From: Candidatus Bathyarchaeota archaeon
GTDB lineage: Archaea > Thermoproteota > Bathyarchaeia > Bathyarchaeales > Bathycorpusculaceae
NCBI GenBank assembly: GCA_003601605.1
Contig: PIXZ01000010.1
Location: 1-39,865 of the forward strand
Length of the DNA stretch: 39,865 nt
Direction: 5' to 3'
Under the pieces are notes generated by a model, which did no database searches, had not been told where the DNA came from, and saw nothing but the letters and a program-made list of their open reading frames with translations. Positions within the stretch are counted from its first letter, which is position 1, and every line of letters starts with the position of its first letter. This document shows, one piece after another, positions 34,213 through 39,865 of the stretch. The position numbers were made by a program, and so were the translations under genes.

Positions 34213-35546
34213 CGGATTTTAATGTATTTGTAGGCTTCAACCGCATTTTCAAAGCAGTAATGCACTTTCTGATAATCCTTGCGAAACTCTGCCACGTCTG
34301 CCCTTACCTTTTCAAGCGGCTCTTTATCTATTATCACGCGTTTGATAAACTCTGCTATTTCCTGCATTTCCGACTCTTTCATTCCCAGTCTAGTAACTTC
34401 TGAAACCCCCAGTCTTATTCCGCCCGGATGCTGGAAATGTCTTCCTTCCTTAATGTCCCAGGGCAGCAAGTTCCTGTTTATGATAATGTTCGCCTTTTCC
34501 AAAGTTTCTTCTATGGTGCCTCCGTCGCCATACTTTGTTATGTCAATCAAAATCACATGAGATTCTGTAAACCCTTTGTGTTCAGCCAACACGTTAAAGC
34601 CTCTTTCATAAAGTGCTTGAGCCAAAGCCTTCGCGTTTTTCACTATTTGGCTAGTGTATTCTTTTCCAAACTCAAGCATCTCCGCACATGCGATAGTAAC
34701 ACCCGCCACTGCATGCAGATGATGGTTGCTAACCATTCCAGGGAAAGTCGCTCGCTTTATCTTATCCGCATATTTTTCCCAAGAGAGGACTCCACCGTGT
34801 TGAGGTCCGAAAAATGTTTTGTGAGTGCTTAAACTGACTACGTCTGCCCCTTCTCTAAGAGGGTCTTGGAATTGTCCTCCAGCTATTAAGCCTGCCACGT
34901 GGGCTGCGTCATATCCGACAGTTGCTCCTACAGAGTGAATGGTGTCGGCTAATTCTTTTACTGGGTGGGGAAATGGGAAGACGCTTGCACCGAACATTAC
35001 AAGTTTAGGCGGTCTATTTTCGGCGACAAGCTTTTCAATTCTCTGTTTAGCCCTGTCAACGTCTATATTCAACTCTTTATAATCTAAAGGCAAGTACTCA
35101 ACAATCAAACCGTGAACAGCCCCTGCTGTGCCTCCAAGCTTTTTCTTGCCCATAGTTATATGTCCACCGCAAGGAATAGACAACGCCATCATAGTGTCGC
35201 CCGGCTCTGTAAAAGCCGTGTAAACAACAAGATTTGCAACCACGCCGGAAATGGGTCTTACATCTACGAACTCCGCGTTAAAAAGCCTCTTCATAAGTTC
35301 AATACATTTGAACTCTACTTGGTCTATGTAGCGGCATCCAGCATAGACGCGTTCTCCAGGCCATCCCTCGGCATAACGGTTTCCGAAATCTGATGTGAGA
35401 GCTTCACGGACAGCGGGGCTTGGAATGTTTTCGCTTGCTATTAACGGGATGCTTTCTTTAAACCATCTGTGATGCTGTTGTAAAAGGTCAAAAACGTGAT
35501 TATACTCTTCTCTCGAACTTTTCATAGTAAACACCTTTGCATTCAC
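34209..35546 (-). CDS. glyA: Serine hydroxymethyltransferase
   Basis: LIASENIPSPAVREAL, NRYAEGWPGERVYAGCRYID, VSLSTHKTFFGPQHGGVL, HPGGIRLGVSEVTRLGM. Confidence 0.95.
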   Translation of the reverse strand: MNAKVFTMKSSREEYNHVFDLLQQHHRWFKESIPLIASENIPSPAVREALTSDFGNRYAEGWPGERVYAGCRYIDQVEFKCIELMKRLFNAEFVDVRPISGVVANLVVYTAFTEPGDTMMALSIPCGGHITMGKKKLGGTAGAVHGLIVEYLPLDYKELNIDVDRAKQRIEKLVAENRPPKLVMFGASVFPFPHPVKELADTIHSVGATVGYDAAHVAGLIAGGQFQDPLREGADVVSLSTHKTFFGPQHGGVLSWEKYADKIKRATFPGMVSNHHLHAVAGVTIACAEMLEFGKEYTSQIVKNAKALAQALYERGFNVLAEHKGFTESHVILIDITKYGDGGTIEETLEKANIIINRNLLPWDIKEGRHFQHPGGIRLGVSEVTRLGMKESEMQEIAEFIKRVIIDKEPLEKVRADVAEFRKDYQKVHYCFENAVEAYKYIKIR

Positions 35547-35647
35547 ACTATCTTTCTACGAAATAAAAAATCTTTTGAGAGTAACGTAACATTAATAATG
35601 GAGAATCTGCTAGCTAAAGTTAGTGCCAGAGATAAAGGTGCATACGG

Positions 35648-35815
35648 ATGAGTAAGAAAAAGAAAGAAAAGTCTGCGCCGATGCCTGCTGCAAGCGCTGG
35701 GTTACTGCGATTTTTTGAAGAAGAAACAGAAGGCGTTAAAGTTAGACCAGAGCTTCTTGTGGGTTTTGCAATAGCCCTAATAGTAATATGCGTGTTAGCC
35801 AATGCCTTCTTATAA
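35648..35815 (+). CDS. secG: Preprotein translocase Sec61-beta (SecG) subunit, 55 aa (absent from ORF track)
   Basis: MSKKKKEKSAPMPAASAGLLRFFEEETEGVKVRPELLVGFAIALIVICVLANAFL*: GLLRFFEEE and a single C-terminal TM are typical of archaeal Sec61-beta. SD AAAGGTG upstream. Confidence 0.9.
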   Translation: MSKKKKEKSAPMPAASAGLLRFFEEETEGVKVRPELLVGFAIALIVICVLANAFL

Positions 35816-35830
35816 GGGTTTGAAAGCGCC

Positions 35831-36118
35831 TTAACGCCGAGAAGGTGAATGTAAAACTTCTATCCGCTGAACAGAGTTAAGGTGCAAAAATATTTCACTT
35901 CTTTCTTCTCTGCTGGCAACCTGCGGTATAGGCTGAGCAATTGTTGCCCTTAATATGATCGCTTCAGCTTCAGAAAGCCATATTCCAGCGGGTTCACGGG
36001 TAACTGCGGTTAGTGTGCCTTCGAAACCGTAGGACGGGTCTAAAATAACACGTAGTTTTTTCCCTAAATTTTTTTCTAGCATGTGGAATATTGTGGGTGG
36101 GATGCTCTGCTCTGGCAT
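35831..36118 (-). CDS. LSm/Sm-like domain protein
   Basis: IFHMLEKNLGKKLRVILDPSYGFEGTLTAVTREPAGIWLSEAEAIILRA...SVQRIEVL is Sm-fold-like. Confidence 0.65.
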   Translation of the reverse strand: MPEQSIPPTIFHMLEKNLGKKLRVILDPSYGFEGTLTAVTREPAGIWLSEAEAIILRATIAQPIPQVASREERSEIFLHLNSVQRIEVLHSPSRR

Positions 36119-36360
36119 AGGGTTCGCAAATCTTCTATAATTGTTGTCTCGTAAATAAAACCATTGCTCTCCACAATAAACATTAGATTTTATGATTTGA
36201 AACGGTTAAGTTCGTTTTGTCCCTATACCTTTTTAATTATTTTGTGTTAAAAAAGCAAGTTCTGTTACGCAAGGTTTATTTCAATTTTGTTGTTTCTTGG
36301 ATTTTCGACACTTTAATATGTTTAAGAGTATCTGATAGAAAATCTAACTGGAAGGAAGCG

Positions 36361-38190
36361 ATGGTGGCGACTGAAAAATCGTTAAACGAGTATCTGGATG
36401 GGGCTGTTAAACATTATTCTTCCTTGTTTAAGCTTCCTTCATACCGAAAAATAGTTCTGTTTCTAGCCTTCATTTGTATAGGTGGCGGCTTATTTTCTAC
36501 ACTTTTAATTTTCACAAGTTTTGATGGCTTACTTTACGGTTTTCTTCTGGGCGTTTCGCTTTTTTCTACAACTGTTCTTTCAGACTGCATTGTTAATGCG
36601 GTTGTTTTAAAAGGCGATTTAATTTATGATTTGCGAAGAACAGAAGCTCTTTCCCTTTTCTGTTGGGTTATATGGTTTCTTTTCATTTTTCTTAGCGCCG
36701 TTATTGGCAGCTTTTTCGATTTTAATTGGTGGATACGCCTTTCGCTGCTGGGTTTTTCAGCAGTGCTAATTTCCCGTTCAACGATTTTCGCCTACACATC
36801 AAACATAAAATCTAAAGCTAGATTGTTAACAGCTTCCATTCTTCAACCAATCTTGTGTCTTATTCCATTCGTAGCGCTTTGGACGAAAATCGGCTACACA
36901 TTTACCCCCTACTTTTTCCTGTTTTTACCCTTCTCTATAATCGTAAGCCTTTTTTCAAGCTATTTCTTCATCTTTCTTTTGAACCGTTTGAGTGAAAACA
37001 CGCTTGGCATATCTTCTATGGAACTTTTCAAGGCTTTTCTACTTAACTGGGTAATAGGCCTGCACGCTCCTTTTGAAGAGTTTTTGGAGAAGTTAGGTGA
37101 AAAGAGAGATGTGGAAGTGTCGCTGCTAAGGTTTGATTCTTCCAAACCAAAGGCTGTTATAGCTGTTCCATCTGTTCACCCAGGACCTTTCAAAAATGTT
37201 GGAAGCAGCCTTTTGCCTTCGATGCTGAAGAGTAGTTTAGAGAAAGAATTGAATTGTGTTGCTTGTGTTCCTCATGGTTTGCTTGGGCACGAGTTTGATT
37301 TGGCTTCTCAAGGGCAAACTGAAAAAGTAATTAACAGCGTTTTGAAGTCTGCGGTGTTTGACGCTTGTGAAGAAGCAAAAGCTACGCCCTTCATTGAGGT
37401 TAGTAATGGTTTGGCTACGGCTTGCTGCCAAATATTCGGTAAAACCGCCTTGCTTTCGTTTACTCTTGCGCCGAAGACAACTGAAGACTTTCCACAAGAA
37501 CTAGGATTGTTTGTTTGCCAAGAAGCACGAAAACACGGTTTGGATTACTGTATAATTGTTAACGCCCACAACAGTATTGATGGAACAGTGAATATCGACA
37601 AAACGTTAGATGCCCTCAAACAAGTTGCCGTTGAATGCTTGGAAAAAGCGGCTTCTCAAAAGAAATCGCCCTTTGAGATAGGTGCTGCCACAGTTTTTCC
37701 CAACGAGTTTAGCCTTCAAGACGGTATGGGTCCCGGGGGCATTACCGCAGTTGTTGTCAAGGTAGGCGAGCAAAAGACCGCTTACATTGTTATTGACGGT
37801 AACAATATGATTTCTGGGCTACGCGAAAAAATCTTGTCTGCCGTTCGCTCCATGAGCGTGGAAGCGGGAGAGGTTTTTACAACAGACACTCACTCGGTAA
37901 ACGCTGTGATATTAGGCGAACGGGGCTATCACCCTATAGGCGAAGTTATAAACCATGAAAAGCTAATCAAACATGTTAAGAACGCCGTGACTACGGCTAT
38001 TTCTAATTTGGAACCCGCTAAAAGTGCTTGCCGCCGAATAACAATTTCAGACATAACAGTCATTGGAGAAAAACTCTTGGAAAAACTCTGCTTTCTCGTC
38101 GATAAAACAATTCAGAGAGCGAAAAAAATAGTGGTTCCCATATTTGCAGTTACAGGCTTAATTCTAATGTTGTTTTTACTGCTTGTTTAA
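36361..38190 (+). CDS. DUF2070 family archaeal membrane protein
   Basis: N-terminal multi-TM region, then [71 protein letters not shown] at 36361 is a more plausible start than the tracked 36217. Confidence 0.87.
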   Translation: MVATEKSLNEYLDGAVKHYSSLFKLPSYRKIVLFLAFICIGGGLFSTLLIFTSFDGLLYGFLLGVSLFSTTVLSDCIVNAVVLKGDLIYDLRRTEALSLFCWVIWFLFIFLSAVIGSFFDFNWWIRLSLLGFSAVLISRSTIFAYTSNIKSKARLLTASILQPILCLIPFVALWTKIGYTFTPYFFLFLPFSIIVSLFSSYFFIFLLNRLSENTLGISSMELFKAFLLNWVIGLHAPFEEFLEKLGEKRDVEVSLLRFDSSKPKAVIAVPSVHPGPFKNVGSSLLPSMLKSSLEKELNCVACVPHGLLGHEFDLASQGQTEKVINSVLKSAVFDACEEAKATPFIEVSNGLATACCQIFGKTALLSFTLAPKTTEDFPQELGLFVCQEARKHGLDYCIIVNAHNSIDGTVNIDKTLDALKQVAVECLEKAASQKKSPFEIGAATVFPNEFSLQDGMGPGGITAVVVKVGEQKTAYIVIDGNNMISGLREKILSAVRSMSVEAGEVFTTDTHSVNAVILGERGYHPIGEVINHEKLIKHVKNAVTTAISNLEPAKSACRRITISDITVIGEKLLEKLCFLVDKTIQRAKKIVVPIFAVTGLILMLFLLLV

Positions 38191-38233
38191 GCTAACACTA
38201 ATAAAGATAAAGCGATTCAATTTTCAATTCTCA

Positions 38234-38806
38234 ATGGAAGGGAGAAGTGTGCTTAAAGAAATCAGAATCCACGGACGCGGCGGACAAGGAGCGGTAACCG
38301 CTGCGCAGTTGTTGGCACACGCAGCTTTCTTAGAAGGTAAATGCGTTCAAGCCTTTCCATACTTTGGTGCAGAACGACGAGGAGCTCCGGTGAAAGCTTT
38401 CACAAGGATAAGCGATGAGCCAATACGTATACACAGCCAAATTATCAATCCTGATTACATTGTAGTTTTATCTCCCGAACTCATGCAAATTGTAAACCTA
38501 ACTGAAGGTTTGAAAAAAGAAGGCTTGGCTCTCATAAACACGACAAAAAAACCTGAAGAAGTTAACTTAAATGGCTGGAGAGTAGCCACCGTGGATGCAA
38601 CTGGAATTGCACTTGAATTAGGCTTGCTTGTCGCTGGATTTCCAGTTGTTAACACCTCAATTTTAGGAGCTTTCGCAAAAGCAACAAACGAAGTTAAACT
38701 TGAAAGCGTTTTGAAAGCCATAAAAACAACATGGTCTGGAAGCGCTGGAGAGAAAAACGCTAAGGCAGCGGAACTTGCCTATGAACGGTTGATAAAAGGA
38801 TGGTGA
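38234..38806 (+). CDS. porG: 2-oxoacid:ferredoxin oxidoreductase gamma subunit
   Basis: [53 protein letters not shown]. Confidence 0.92.
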   Translation: MEGRSVLKEIRIHGRGGQGAVTAAQLLAHAAFLEGKCVQAFPYFGAERRGAPVKAFTRISDEPIRIHSQIINPDYIVVLSPELMQIVNLTEGLKKEGLALINTTKKPEEVNLNGWRVATVDATGIALELGLLVAGFPVVNTSILGAFAKATNEVKLESVLKAIKTTWSGSAGEKNAKAAELAYERLIKGW

Positions 38807-38811
38807 AATAA

Positions 38812-39865
38812 ATGCTTGTTATACCAAAAAACCGTAAAGAAATGCCCGTTACAGCGCTATCTGTTCCAACAGTCGGAAGCGCCGGAAAAACAGGCTTTTG
38901 GAGAGACTTCAGACCCGTTTGGATTGAACTTATCTCACCATGCACATACAACTGTCCAGCCCACAATAACATTCCAAAAATTTTCGAACAAATTAGAAAT
39001 GGAAAAATCGAAGAAGCAGCAAAAATACTCTTAGAAACAAACCCTTTCCCATCCATCACAGGAAGAGTTTGCCCCCACTTTTGTGAACAAAATTGTAACC
39101 GCAGCGAATATGATGAAGCCATATCCATAAGGGCTGTGGAGAGGTTCTTAGGCGACCAAATCCTTGAAAAAAAGACTAAAAGTGATTTCCTTGAAATTTC
39201 TGCAGAAACAGATAAGAAAATTGCCATAATAGGTTCTGGACCCGCCGGTATTTCAGCAGCCTATTACTTAAGAAAGGCAGGACATAGAGTAACTATATTT
39301 GAAAGCGAAGAAAAACCAGGTGGAATGCTCACATACGGAATACCCCCCTATAGGCTTCCAAAAGAAATAGTGGAGAAAGAAGTAGCTGCACTCGTTGAAA
39401 TGGGCGTAGAAATTAAAACTAAAACGGCTATAGGTGGAAACCTAACTTTTGAAGATAATATCAAGCGGGAATTTGATGCTGTACTGTTAGCGGTTGGTGC
39501 ATGGAAAGAAAGAAACATCGGGATACCGGGTGAAGAACTCATGATGGCGGGATTAGACTTTCTAAAAAGAGTAAATAGAGGATTAAAAGAGCCTCCAGGA
39601 ACGGATGTAGCGGTTATAGGTGGAGGAAACGTTAGCATAGACGTCGCTAGGACTCTGAAAAGGCTAGGTGCCAAGCCGACGATTCTCTATAGGCGGACGG
39701 AAAAGGAGATGCCTGCCATAAGTGAGGAAATAGAGAAGGCAAAGGAAGACGGCATAGAATTTCGTTTTCTAACTCAACCCGTAGAAGCGTCAAAGAAAGA
39801 CGATAAAATAGTGCTTAAATGCGTTAGAATGAGGCTTGGGGAGCCGGATGCAACTGGAAGAAGAA
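38812..39865 (+). CDS. GltD-like FAD/NAD(P)-dependent oxidoreductase (3' truncated by window edge; not in ORF track)
   Basis: MLVIPKNRKEMPVTALSVPTVGSAGKTGFWRDFRPVW..., CTYNCPAHNNIP, GRVCPHFCEQNCNR, KIAIIGSGPAGISAAYYL, GGMLTYGIPPYRLPK, VAVIGGGNVSIDVARTLKRLGA. Confidence 0.92.
   Translation, partial: MLVIPKNRKEMPVTALSVPTVGSAGKTGFWRDFRPVWIELISPCTYNCPAHNNIPKIFEQIRNGKIEEAAKILLETNPFPSITGRVCPHFCEQNCNRSEYDEAISIRAVERFLGDQILEKKTKSDFLEISAETDKKIAIIGSGPAGISAAYYLRKAGHRVTIFESEEKPGGMLTYGIPPYRLPKEIVEKEVAALVEMGVEIKTKTAIGGNLTFEDNIKREFDAVLLAVGAWKERNIGIPGEELMMAGLDFLKRVNRGLKEPPGTDVAVIGGGNVSIDVARTLKRLGAKPTILYRRTEKEMPAISEEIEKAKEDGIEFRFLTQPVEASKKDDKIVLKCVRMRLGEPDATGRR

Noticed and set aside
35620-35802. 60-aa minus-strand ORF
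   Set aside because: Antisense to the Sec61-beta gene, which has an SD, a TM helix and family motifs.
1-39865. Defence island, prophage or transposon
   Set aside because: No integrase, transposase, restriction, Cas or phage structural genes recognised; the content is chromosomal housekeeping plus glycosyltransferases.

Overview
The window looks like an ordinary archaeal chromosomal region with no prophage, IS element or CRISPR array. Its gene content is archaeal: PolD DP1 and DP2, Orc1/Cdc6, GGGP synthase, Elf1, Sec61-beta, DUF2070, DUF99, archaeal-type PhoU/TrkA and MgtE proteins, and an intron-bearing tRNA-Ser(CGA). Taxonomy is an inference only, probably Bathyarchaeia/TACK-like. The left third has the end of adenosylhomocysteinase, a putative Mg2+ transport module and a block of glycosyltransferases that includes a GpgS-like enzyme. 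The middle has a replication locus: an interrupted DP1, DUF99, Orc1/Cdc6, a ~650 bp AT-rich intergenic region with three matching 22-bp ORB-like elements (a probable oriC), and two winged-helix proteins, one membrane-anchored with a coiled coil and preceded by a cluster of TGTGAT/ATCACA boxes. The right third has aminotransferase, nitrilase + NadE, Elf1, GGGPS, DP2, MazG, DUF488, GlyA, Sec61-beta, an LSm-like protein, DUF2070 and the start of an oxoacid:ferredoxin oxidoreductase operon. The most notable observations are: the ORB array and origin layout; the TGTGAT box cluster beside a membrane-tethered wHTH coiled-coil protein; two frame interruptions (DP1 and a GT4); a zinc-protein gene that appears to start at ATT or ATA; a possible structured leader upstream of the MgtE-like gene; a GT4-HAD-GpgS operon; and a long VGG-repeat bactofilin-like beta-helix protein. 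All homology calls come from reading the protein sequences, with no database search.
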